A stretch of 64,000 nt of DNA from Histoplasma ohiense (taxonomy: Eukaryota; Ascomycota; Eurotiomycetes; Onygenales; Ajellomycetaceae), in NCBI GenBank assembly GCA_017607445.1, contig JAEVHH010000005.1:4593001-4657000 (forward strand). The letters run 5' to 3'. Below are positions 11,986-23,472 of this stretch, piece after piece. The position numbers and the translations under genes are program-made. The notes below the pieces were generated by a model. The model was not told the DNA's origin and did no database searches. It worked only from the letters and a program-made list of their open reading frames with translations. How positions within the stretch are numbered: the stretch's first letter is position 1; each line of letters begins with the position of its first letter.

Positions 11986-13016
11986 GTACAGTGAGTGTTA
12001 AGTGTGGCAGATCTTCTGAATCTTGAGACACATAAATCAGAAAAGAATTATAACTCTACACATTCTACTGTCTGTACTGCAGAGCATACAAGATACACAT
12101 CTGTGCATTTCTCACAGCATTGTCTTGAAGATTAGTCAAATAAACCCTCAACTCTGCAAACCACAGTGAGGCTATATATAACTTAATTACTTTGAGATTT
12201 ACTTAGTACAGTGATATTCTGCTTTGCACACAGAAGAACATGATGAATGCAAGAATATTCTTTTATGTTTATTACTTAGACTTATTGATTGCTCAGTTCT
12301 TTCACTCATTGACTGAACATTCAGATGAACAAATAACAACACAATTTAATTTAAGCAGTTATCATCTCTTATTCTCAGAGACTGTTTCTCTTTAATCACT
12401 GTCTGACTATATTTAGCTATATGTCTAATCTTCATCTTTGATCTTAGATATCTCTTTATTGACAGTATTTCTGACATCTTCATTTTTGTCATTCTCTGAT
12501 CAACTGCATGTCTCTTGCAGCCACAGTTGCTGCTGAGTTATGTTGTCTGTTTGTATTATAGAGAACTTCTTTCTTCTGTTCCATTATATTTCTTTTACTT
12601 CTTTCTCTTTTTGTGTTATATTTCTAGATCTTCCACTCTCTTGATCTTAGATTCTCTCAATTTTTTAATCTCTTAATCTCTCATCTGATCTCTTGATCTT
12701 TCATTCTCTCAATCACTCAGCTGGCTATTTTATAGTTTCATGTCTGTTATCTACTTTGTCTTTTACTTTTTTTTTACATCTTCATCTTCATCTTTTATTC
12801 TTCTCTGCTAATCACATCATTTTCTTGTTGACTTGATCACTGAGCTCAAACTCATCTGTCATCTTTTCTTGATCTCTCTGCTCAATCTTTGATTGATTCT
12901 CAGCAGTGTCTGTTATAAAACTCTTCTTGTACTCTTTCTATTTCTTAGAATGTTTTTCTTATCACTAATCTTGATTCTTTGAGTTATCCTTCAGTTCTGT
13001 CTTGCGACCACTCAAA

Positions 13017-16000
13017 ATGACACTCAGACACAAATTCAATGCTCACAGCAAAAATAAAACACTCAGATCCTCAGCTGGCAAGAAAAACAACATCTCAGAA
13101 TTCAATGCTGGCAGCAGAGGTGATATTTTAGCTGCATCTGACTGTGATCAGAAGAACAGACTCATATCTGACATCATGTACAGACTCAATCATTCAGCTT
13201 ACAAGACATCTCAGTGTTATGTCCACTGTGCTGCTCTCTATTTCCTCAAGAAGAAACAGATCATTGAAGAGCTCTGCACTGACATTCAGAAAAACATCCC
13301 TCACATCTATATCAATCTGATAATCTATATCAAGAAGAAGTACAAGATCATTTTGAATCTGGAGATTACAGTCTTTGATTCTGTGATCATTTTCAAAAAA
13401 AGATATCATGCAGCAATTCATCTTCTGCTGCAGCATATGAGATCTTATAAAATCACTGTCTGCAACAATGTCAGCACTGAGGTTCTTCTGAACAAGGTTA
13501 AGAACTTGATATATCACTTTGAAGAACTCTGTGATTTCTATTATCTCTTTGAATTCAACTATGTCTTTGAACAATACAATGCAGATGTCAACAACATTCA
13601 TGTCTATGATATATTTGCTGATTGAGACTTTAAGTTGCAGTATATCCAGATCAATGCCATCTGCAATCTGTTCTTGTTCAGCAATCCATTATCTGCCAGA
13701 GTCTTTATGATCATTAGAAGTCTGAACTTCAACACTCTTCTTGAAGACTTCATTCAACAGTTCCACAATCCTGCAAATTCTCTGATGAACAACCTCTTCA
13801 AATGATATTCTGATCATCTCAACTGTGTCTTCATTCAGATTGAAGACTACTCTGAATCTGATCAGTGTTCTCAGTATCAGATTGAACAGCAGATCTCTTT
13901 TGCCAATCTGAAGAAGTACATCACAGTTCTTGGTTTTAGAATGATTATTGAGAATGAGACTCAAACACAGCTCAGAGCTGATTTTGATCAGCAGCCAACT
14001 CATATCTGTCTGATGATTATCTCTGAAGTGAACAACTGTTGTTACTATATCTTTCTCTGTATCTCTGAAGATACTGAATGCCATCTGCAGTCAGATGACA
14101 GCTTTAAGATCAACTTTGATTTGAATGTTAACAACTTTCTTTTAAGTTGATCTGTCTGTGTTGTTGATCATCTTTTCTTCACATCTTTGTCTCATCTCAG
14201 TCTGTACATCATCTGTTTCTGAATCAAGCAAGAGCTTTGTTGGGCTGATGATTCCACTTCCTTTCATGTACTCTTTGAACTGGTTGATTTCATGGAGGCT
14301 CAGACAGTATCTGAATTGTGTTTCACAGTAGTCAGTGCCTGTGGTATTCTGATGCTTGTTCAAGCAATTCAGTTTATCATGCTCTTTCACCTTCAGATCA
14401 CAAGTCTCTGCAAGTTTCAGAATGATAGATTTTCACTGTGAAAGATTGATATGCTCAAGTTTCTCTTGATCAATGATTTTTGATTCACTCATCTTCACTG
14501 TGTCAACATCTATGAGTCAATCAAGAGCAGTGAACATCTGAGTCTGATCAATGACATTCATTTAACTGCTGGATTCAACATCAAGCAGACTCTTGCAATG
14601 AACAGCTTGCTGTCTCTGATTGAAGAGATGGATCTCTTTCAGAGATCATCTGAAATCAGTAAGTCTTACTGAATCACCCACACAATGCTTCTGTTTGTTG
14701 GAACTTCAAAGAATAGAGTTGAAGATGCCAAGCATCAGCTTCTCATCACTGCCTCATTCAATGAGTCAGTCAACAAACTCACCATCATGATGTACAATGC
14801 TCTGAAGAAAAAGTATGGCAACTATCTTCAGAATTCTAACATTGACAAGTCAATCACTGAGCTGATCATTATTTGTATTCATTTCATTATCATAGATGAG
14901 AATATCATCTGAGTCAAAGCTGAAGATAAATGCAGTCTCTTCTGCAACAACTGATCATGAATAGTTGATGTTGCTAATCTCACAGAGAACATCTCTTAGA
15001 TTGTTATCATCTCTGTTGTGTACAAGAGCTACACTCAAGTCATCACTGATTTACATCAACATCTCAGATTCAATGACTCACAGCTTACTCATCTTTTTCT
15101 CAGTCTGAGTATATGAATGCTGCACTTTGCTGGCCTCATCAAGTCTCATGTAGAAGATATTACTCACTATACATCACTTCATCAGCTCTATAATCAATTC
15201 TCATGAGATCTTCTTAATGACAATTCTGAGATGATTGAAAAGCTGAATGAGCTCATCTCTGAGCTGCATCAGAATGTTCTTCAGAATGCTGATGTTCTGT
15301 TTTTCACTCTTTCTCAGACTGCAGTTACCAAGATCTACAACTACATTGATTCAGATATCATTGTTGTTGACAAAGTAGTCAAGGCTTCTGAGACAGAGAA
15401 TTGATCTATCATCACCCACTATGATTCTCAGATCTATATATTTGTCAGTGATGAATTTCAGCTACATTCTACAATCATATCAGACAATGTCAGCAACAAT
15501 TTCAAGCTTCAGATTCATCAGTCTCTGTTCATCTGTCTGATTGAAACTGGTGTTTAAGTTGACACATTTGATATTCAACATCACTCACACTCTTCAGTCA
15601 GTGTTGTTGTGTCTGATATCTTCTATCAGAGCTTGCTGTTAGATGCCTCTGATGTCCAACAGATCACCACTCAGACTCATGATGTTGAGAAGTTCAACAA
15701 GAAATGCTTTGAAATCTCATCAGTCTCTATTATGATTAATCTGATTGATAGCATTGTCTCTGTCAATTCAATCACTTACTCACTCAGCAATCTTTTCAAC
15801 ATCATCTTTGTGTGTGATCTCATTGTTTCTCTTCACATCACAGTCAGTATCCCCATCAACAACATTGTGATTCTGACATTCTACAACAATCAGTATCTCA
15901 TATACACTGCTGTGATCACTTATCTTCAGAAGATCTTAGACTCTGAGTATGACAAGATTCTTCTTCACAAGATCAATGACTTTCAGAGAGATGAGTGTTT

Positions 16001-16436
16001 CATTGTCATCTTTGATCTGATTATTGAGAAGAAAATCAGTTTTCTTCACAAGTTCAATCATCTCAATGTTGAACTCTCTCATACTCATCATGTCTGCTAC
16101 ATCATCATCAATATTGATGCCCTTGACCATATCCAGAAACACTGTGGTGTATGTTATTTTCAGTGTGTAATCAGTCACTTCAGACAGACTTGCATCTTCT
16201 ATATCTGTCTCAAGAATTTCATCTTCAAGCACATTGACCTTGAACATAGCACCATCATTTCCACTACCAGCAGTAACTATACCACCATTGAAGAGGGAGA
16301 AATCTTAGAGAATGAGTCAGACACTGAATGAGATCAGATTGAGAATCCACTCAACCCCAGTTCTTTCAATGATATTGACAACATGAACACATCAGCCTGG
16401 GATGAGTCAGAAGAAAATCAACAATCAGATTGATAG
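13017..16436 (+). pseudogene. UPF1-like superfamily 1 helicase, decayed
   Basis: Relic of an SF1 (UPF1/NAM7-type) nucleic-acid helicase. A single frame runs from ATG 13,017 to TAG 16,434 (1,139 codons), and the internal stops I read are TGA. Motifs in order, all decayed but ordered: motif I TAGFNIKQT (14,565-14,591, from a GPPGTGKT-type loop); motif II DKVVKASE (about 15,370, from DEAA); motif III SDEFQLHST (about 15,447); QHHSHSSVS near 15,575 (QYRMHPSIS type); motif V FQRDE (about 15,980); motif VI LNVELSHTHH (about 16,070). The N-terminal 550 residues match no domain I recognise. Pieces recur at 28,926-29,182 and 41,020-41,441, so the gene was multicopy. It lies on the same strand as the RecQ-like and SNF2-like relics. 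Confidence 0.75.
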
Positions 16437-17848
16437 AGATGAAGTTAACAGATCTAGCACTCAACTGATTTTTTCTGTATTTGATAATATTTTAGAGTTA
16501 TCATCTTGATCTTTGTTTCTTTTTGTTTCTATTTAGAATGGCATTTGACTTGTCTACTAGTTGTCACTACAATGAAAAAACTTTCTTTCATTGTTTAAAC
16601 TTTATCAGAAGTGTAGATATTTATTGTCAATTGAAAGATTGACATTGAATGATAAGTTAGTTAACTTAAATGTATGTACTGTTCATATACTGTACATACA
16701 TAGATGTCATGAGGCTGTCAAGATTGCTTAGTAGCATTGAGAAAGTTAGTTGTAGTGAACTTATATATTTTTGATTCCTTGACTGCATCTTGTCTTGATA
16801 TTCACATTTTCATGAATGATTTGATGATCTTAGATATTCTATGCCTGGAGCTGGCATCATCTTCACTATAAAATATCAAGATATATCATGACATATCTTA
16901 GAATTAGAGTTATGTGAACAGTGCAGTTGACATGGCACTCAATAAAAGCATGATTGCATTCTGAATTCATGGGTTGTTTGAACAGTTGAGATTGATACAG
17001 TTTTTATCAACAATACAGTCTGTGCAGTCAGCACATCTGATCAGTTCAGTCTACAGTCTCACTCTGATATGCATTTCTCAGAGAATCAGAATTGTGTGTC
17101 TGTTCAGAGATGAGGGCAAATTTAGAGAGTTTACAGATGATTCAGATGACACAGATGATACTGATGATATTGATGATATCAATGATACAGATGATACTAA
17201 TGATACAGATGATGCAGATGATATCATTGTGTAGATTCTTTTAGTTTATACTGATAGCAAATCATTTAACTAATAATATTATAGCAGATACTATATGCTG
17301 TTCTGATAGACTAGATAATCCCATTTGCAGATCTATACAGATGATGTAATTTATTCACTTGTTTCATTGATGAGGCTATATATAGAGTATATATTCATCT
17401 GTTCAGTGATTGAAGGCTGTCTTTGTGTTGTATAGTTCATTGATCATTTTTTTGTGTTAATATCTCTTTCTTCTGACTCTTTCTATTCACTTCTTTCAAT
17501 TCACTGATTCTCCAATCTCTTGCTTAGCAATCTATGTTGTCATATTTATTAACCTCTACAACTGTCATTTCTGACTCTCTTCTTTATCACTCTCTCTCAT
17601 TCATCTGTCAGAATTGCCAGCCTTTCTCTATTTCTTCATAATAAAGAGAGAGCTCAATGTGCTAATTGCTTAGTGTTCATCTGATATCAAATCACTTTAA
17701 AACTTCATTGATTTCAAACTGTTTCTCTGTTTTAGCTCTTTACAACCATCCTCTATTTTCTCTCTGCATTTTATCATTGATAGCAAGCTTCACATCATCA
17801 TTTACATGTTAGAAAGTTATTACTGACTGATTAGATCAGTGTTACAAC
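16437..17848. other. Intergenic stretch with short repeat
   Basis: No gene is seen. It contains a 9-bp tandem tract at 17,133-17,226. The start of an 86-codon open frame (16,974) runs into that repeat and is probably not a gene. Confidence 0.5.
17133..17226. repeat. 9-bp tandem repeat
   Basis: About ten units of 'gatgataca' with variation, encoding an Asp/Thr run in one frame. Confidence 0.75.
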
Positions 17849-20800
17849 ATGTCTCATACACACAACATCAAATCTGAAAGAGCACTGCAGTCTGCAGAGA
17901 AGTCTTGTGAGCTTATAGACATTTCACTGTTCAAGCTGTCATCTGTCAACAAGGTTATCAGAAAACTGCTTGTCAAGTATGATCTCTATCATCAGTTCTA
18001 CACTCAGACAGATGTTCTCTCTTGTGTCAAGCAGGTGTTGAGAGACAACCTTGTCAAGTTTCTCAGCTGCATCTCATCAAATCAGAATAATCCCAAGATA
18101 GTCAATGATCTATATACCTGAGCCTCATATCTCAAACATCAAATCAAGAATAAGATCAAAAAACACCCCAGTAGCTCATCAATAATGTCAAGACATTGCA
18201 TAAAACTCAGAAAGTGCTCAAGCAGCTACAGTGAAAGTGTAGATGAGAGTGCTGACAATTTCTGCTTCAAATCATTAAATCTTAGATCACATTTTCACAA
18301 AAGAAGACAACAACAGCCTTTCTTCAGCAGTGATTTGAGTAATTCAGACATCTTAGAATTCTCTGATCAATTCAAGCAGATTAAGACTTTGAAATTGCCT
18401 CAGCTGAGTGTTAGAAAAACAGCATCATCATCATCAATGATCAGTTCTGAGGAACTGCTGAGAAGCTGTATCATCAAGATATTCTTTGAGAGTTATGAAG
18501 TCAGAAATCTCTCATTCTTCTTTCTTCTCTCTGATATCTGTAATGATTACTCTGAGATCTCACAGAAAATGAGCCAATTGTCTGCTCTCAACTTTAACAA
18601 GATGATGGGTTTAATTGATGAGAACAGTGACATTGATGAAGTCAAGCTACAGTCTTACTTTATAGTACTACATCAGAGAGAACATGATCTGTTGAATGCT
18701 GTCTGTCTCAAGAACATGCACAACCTTCACACTGCCATTCTTAATCTTGTTCATAATCATCATCACAATGACCTTGAACTTATGATGATTGAGTTGTCAT
18801 CAGAGTTGTCAGTAAATCTGAATGATTATTACTTTGTAGAGTTATATTTAGTTCTTTCTTTCTTTCCTTCTTTTGATCTTAGAGCTAACATAGAATAGAA
18901 TGATTTGTATGATCAATTCTCAGAGCATCATGATGATGACTTAGATGATCACAGTCAGAATCAGATCTCAACAACTCAGAACTTCTCAACAATCCCCATC
19001 TCTACACAACTCATCACTGTTATTTCCAAGAAACATTTCATGAAATCAACTCCACATACTAGACTGAATCCTTCAATGCTCTCTGTCAATCCTGCTACCC
19101 CACAGCCCATCTCTGCCTCAGTGCAGCTCTCTAGTGAATTGAAGAATGATTCTGAAAGTCTCTGCACAAATCCAACCAACTGTGTCAACAATACAGATGA
19201 TGCAGCTTACAACAACAACAGTATAACCTCTGCATATCTCAAACTCAAAATCTATATGCTCTATATTAATCCTTCTTCCTTGATAACCACTTCTGCACAG
19301 CCCTCCAGTGGTTTGAACAATGATTCAGATATCACTGACATCAACACAATCAATCATACCAACAGTAAAACTGATGCCACTGAGAATGATGATAACAACA
19401 AATCTGATGATCAAAATCCATCTGAGAGTGAGAGTTCTGGCACAAACAATGGAGTTTCTTCTATCATCAGTGACAGAGACAACAAGATTGATTGTAAGAG
19501 CAAGAACAAAGATATAATTTTAGTCTTAGATATTCTCTTGCAACTCAGTCACTGATAATGTATACTCAGTCAGAAATAGACAATTCAAGAAATCTTTCTC
19601 TTCTCAAATCAGTGATCAGTAATCAGAATAAGTTGTTGCTGTTGCCACTGCTGAAGCTAACTAGTGCTAATATTGCTTAGATAATGAGTCAATCAATTGA
19701 AATGTGGATGAGATTTACTCTATCAATTCAAGTGAAGAGAAACACTGGCAGTCATTCAATGATGAAGAAGCTCCAGTCTCCACAATGCCAGTCAATGATA
19801 ATTAAGATAATGATAATGACAATGTTATTGATCTGACAGCAGACACAGTGCTTCAACAGAGTATTTTAATCTCAATTGATCTCTGTGAACAGCTCATCTC
19901 TGTCTTGTTCTCTGAGTTCCAGCAATTCTATCTGCTGCCAGACAAGTTCAGTAATGATGAAACTCATTCAAGAAGATTCATCAAAATCTGAAATATACAG
20001 ATGAAATCATTTGCTTATCAACTCTTTGACATCTATTGAATTCTCTGACAAAATTGTAAATCTCAAGGGGGCAGCATTCTTGCAGATCAGATGGGTCTTG
20101 ATAAGACAATAATTGTTTACATTCTGCTTACCATATTCATCTGACTTAAAGTCAACTTCAATCATATCAAAAAATTTTCTGATTGACATCTATTCTTCAA
20201 TCAGACTGAGCCCATCAGTGCTGATGAATCACTGCTCAAGTATTCTTCACAGAGACTCTTTTCAATGTTATATTGCTGTGTCAAATATGAAGTTACTGTA
20301 TGTCATATCAAAGTCTTCAGTGGATCTTTTCTTATGCTTGTATCAAAGAGTCTTCTCTATTCATGAGTCTGTCAATTTGTCATCATCATTGCAAATGGCA
20401 AGAAAAACATTCTGAGGCTCAGCCTGTTTCTGACACATGACAATGTGACACAGACATCTCTTGAACATCTGAATCACAGATTCATTTTCAACTTCAACAG
20501 CAATCATGATTGTTTAGATATTCCCAGCAGTGGAATGAAGCATTATCATCATTGATATATGATCATCACAACTTCTGTCTCTTATCTTAACCATGTCAAC
20601 AGATATATCAGAAAAAAACCTGCTGCTTTCACATCATCTCTTCAGAGATAAGAGTTAGTTTTCTCTGTGTGGAATGTGATCATCTGTGATGAGTTTCATC
20701 AGAAAAAGAACAACACTGAATCAGTTGATCTGTTTATCAAGTTCAGAGAAAGACAAGCTGATGACTCATCACAGATCTGAATTCTAAGTGATACTTTCTG

Positions 20801-22036
20801 TGATCACAGCTCAGAGAACATGAAACACTGAATAAATGTTCTTTACACAAAGCAGTAACAACAGCACTGTGATCTGCAGAATGACTGCTCTGAGTCATTT
20901 AATCAACTTGTAAAAAATATCAGATCACTTCTGAAGATTCACAGCACTGATCAGAAAATATCTCTTAGAGAACAGCAGTCTCTACAGCAGCTGACTGAGA
21001 AGTTTGAAAATCTGATGAAAAATCTCATGATTCATCAATCATCTGAAGCTTTCTGATTCTCCAAGCTCATCATTCAATTACCACTGAATGAGCACAAGAA
21101 TGTCAAGTGTTATCTGTCTGAGAAGTATCTCCACAGAATCAAGCAACTGAAGACTGATGCTAAGAAATGTGTTGAGAAACAGTATCAGAAGAGGGTTTTC
21201 TGATACAACAGTCTGTCAGTAAATCAGTGAGCAAAGAAAGCTGAATCTCAGATGAGCTTCTGCAGCTTCTTTAAGATCTCTTGACACAATCAAATCCTTG
21301 TGATCTTTCTCAGACTTCTCAATCTCATGTTGAAAAACCCAGGGCTTGCTCTCATCAAGAAGAAGCTCAGGGAAAATGATTGACTGATCAACTCATTCAC
21401 ATCACTCTATATTCAAAATCTTGATACTCTGATTCAAGACAGTGAAAAATGCAACAGGCTCATGAACATCATCAGAACTGTACAGAGCATGCATGACTTT
21501 GAGAATTGAAGAGAAAAACTGATCATCATATACTTCTTTTCTGTTGTGATGCATATTTTTGAATATGTAAGTCTCTGTTTCACTCAAACAGTCTGGCTTT
21601 CTGGCTTCTGAAATACTGACTGACTGAATAGTGACTATGCAATCAGAGTCTCAATGCTAAAGCAGTGCACAGTGAATTGAAGAGACAGAATCATAATGAT
21701 TTTGTATACTCATTCAACAGTGATGAGTCATTTGATGAAGATGACAAAGCAGTTGAGTTTTCTGATATACTGATCAGCATCATCAATCTTCTCAGCACTG
21801 AGTTCACATGTGTGCATGCTCAGTATCTCATTCTGTTCAGGCTGGAGTGGTTGAGTTCACAGAAGGAACAGATGATCACTCATATTCAGCACATTAAGCA
21901 GAAAAACAAACAGATATTCATATACTATCTTGTATATCAGAATTTGAATATTGAGTGTGCAATTATCAACCAACAGCTTCTCTGTGAAGAGTTTCAGTGA
22001 ATGTCACTTCAGATGCAGAATAATGTCAAGAAGTAA
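17849..22036 (+). pseudogene. SNF2-family helicase/ATPase, decayed
   Basis: Relic of an SNF2-type (SF2) DNA-dependent ATPase; undecayed relatives act on chromatin or in DNA repair. It starts at ATG 17,849; about 570 codons of Ser-rich N-terminus follow in one frame to 19,555. The ATPase lies in another frame: GGSILADQMGLDKTI (20,070-20,114; Walker A, with GKT now DKT) and DEFH at 20,688-20,699 (DEAH position). The C-terminal helicase lobe is at 21,665-22,000 with AQYLILF, EEQM-like QKEQMI and HIKQKNKQIFIYYLV (from HRIGQ...VFVYRL). It ends at TAA 22,034. Frame changes occur near 19,560-19,860 and 21,570-21,660; the latter fits a short intron. Internal stops are mostly TGA. Confidence 0.75.
21567..21630 (+). 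other. Candidate fungal intron in the SNF2-like relic
   Basis: GTAAGT after the residues VVMHIFEY, repeated CTGAC branch-like motifs near 21,615-21,627, and AG at 21,629-21,630. The length of 64 bp is typical of fungal introns. Removing it changes frame in the direction needed to reach the helicase-C segment. The exact acceptor is uncertain. Confidence 0.4.
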
Positions 22037-23472
22037 ATGACTCTACATCAGAATGAATTGAATGCAAGAAATACAGTTTGATTAAAAATTGTAAAGTAGT
22101 TGAGATCTCAGAATCATATAGAAGTAGATTGATACTGAGATTTAATTTTTATTCTTATCAGATCTTGAGCTCAACAACCACAGCTGCTGTCAGCATTGTT
22201 TTGAAATCATTTCAGAGATTCTTCAGTGAATATATAATAGTATTTGAGCTGCATACAGAAGCACTCTAGTTCTGTCAACAGACTAGATCTGAGATCAGAC
22301 AGAGAAAGCTCTTCTGAATCAATGACTGCATCAATGTCTCTATTTGATGAGTTGTCTATCAATGCTATAGTGGAGTGTGAAGTGGAAGAATGTTAGAGTT
22401 TGCACAACTGTAGAGTGAGTTCATGAGAAGAAGAACATTTGTTGCTATGTAGATGAATGAACTGACAGTCTAAGATTGAGTAGACTGTTTGCTTAAAATC
22501 ATATATTGTTCTATTCTCAAATGCACTATCTGTTCTGAGAAGTACAATTTCAGTGATGTTTTTTATATTCTGATCTATATTAGCTTCAAGAGCCATTTCT
22601 CCCTCTACTTCAAGCTATTAAAAAGTCTCACTCAGTTGCTAAACCTCTCAAACAGTCTGTCAGAACTAGTCATCTTTCTGACTATTTAGATTCTCAGATG
22701 CCTCTTCTATACATTGTCACTGACAACAGTTACACTCTTATTCAAGAGATTTTAAGAATCAGCAGTGCTACAAATAATATCTCTAAACAATCTTCTGCAG
22801 CTCATGCATCACTGTGGCTCATATGTCAATCAAGAATGTTGCTACTCTCTGAGACAGAAAATACAATTGACTGAAAGTCAGTATCTGACTTCTCTACATC
22901 TGAAGAGTTGAAAGAGATGAGATCTGTCAGTCAAGAGAATAAGTTTCTTGTTGAATAAGTTGATAGTTCTTATACTGCTTTGCTGCATTGATCAGAACAC
23001 TCAGTTACTTCTAGTCTCTTTTCAAATAATGATATACTGAAGTAGATTGCTAATGACAATGATGAAGAATCTATCATAGAAAGAGATTATATGACTGAAA
23101 AGTATTTTATCATTCTTTCATCTTATATCTCAATATATCTCTACTATAAGAACTTTTATTGTATGATTTTTTCTTCTACTCTCTTTTCATTTTCTTATTT
23201 TAATCAATTTGTAATCTATTATCAGAATAGTGTCAAGTGTGTTGATGATGCTGTTGAGAACTTGAGATAGATTGTATGAACTGCACAGATGATATAAACA
23301 GTTCAATTCACATCAATGATAACATCTGATTAATCAGTGGCAAATCCATTACAATAAGTTTATATATCTTATATACTGTTTAGATATTGTATATAATTAT
23401 AAGCATAATTTACACTATCTATAATATCTATCAGATTTGTACAATATACACTGTGTAGGCAGCTTATTTGAA
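22037..23472. other. Unassigned decayed sequence
   Basis: No gene is recognised. CpG-poor sequence continues past the SNF2-like stop. A truncated family-2 LTR piece lies at 23,139-23,236. Confidence 0.45.
23139..23236 (+). repeat. Family 2 LTR fragment
   Basis: Matches the last third of the family-2 LTR (ctctataagaact ... aatcaatt-gtaatct ... agaatagtgtcaa) with many C-to-T changes. Both LTR ends are missing. Confidence 0.6.

Larger units (their letters stand above)
9768..13016. other. Intergenic stretch between RecQ-like and UPF1-like relics
   Basis: No gene is recognised. It is CpG-poor sequence of the same TGA/CTG/CAG texture as the flanking relics, with two short minisatellites (10,865-11,085 and 11,858-11,985). 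A pyrimidine-rich tract (12,400-12,980) just upstream of the UPF1-like start could be promoter DNA. An 86-codon open frame at 10,609-10,869 retains one CpG and resembles nothing I know. Confidence 0.5.

Noticed and set aside
13194..13601. 135-codon minus-strand ORF
   Set aside because: Lies opposite the UPF1-like N-terminal frame, which is the one kept in register with the helicase motifs.
15936..16247. 103-codon minus-strand ORF
   Set aside because: Shadow of the UPF1-like frame on the other strand, where the helicase motifs are ordered.
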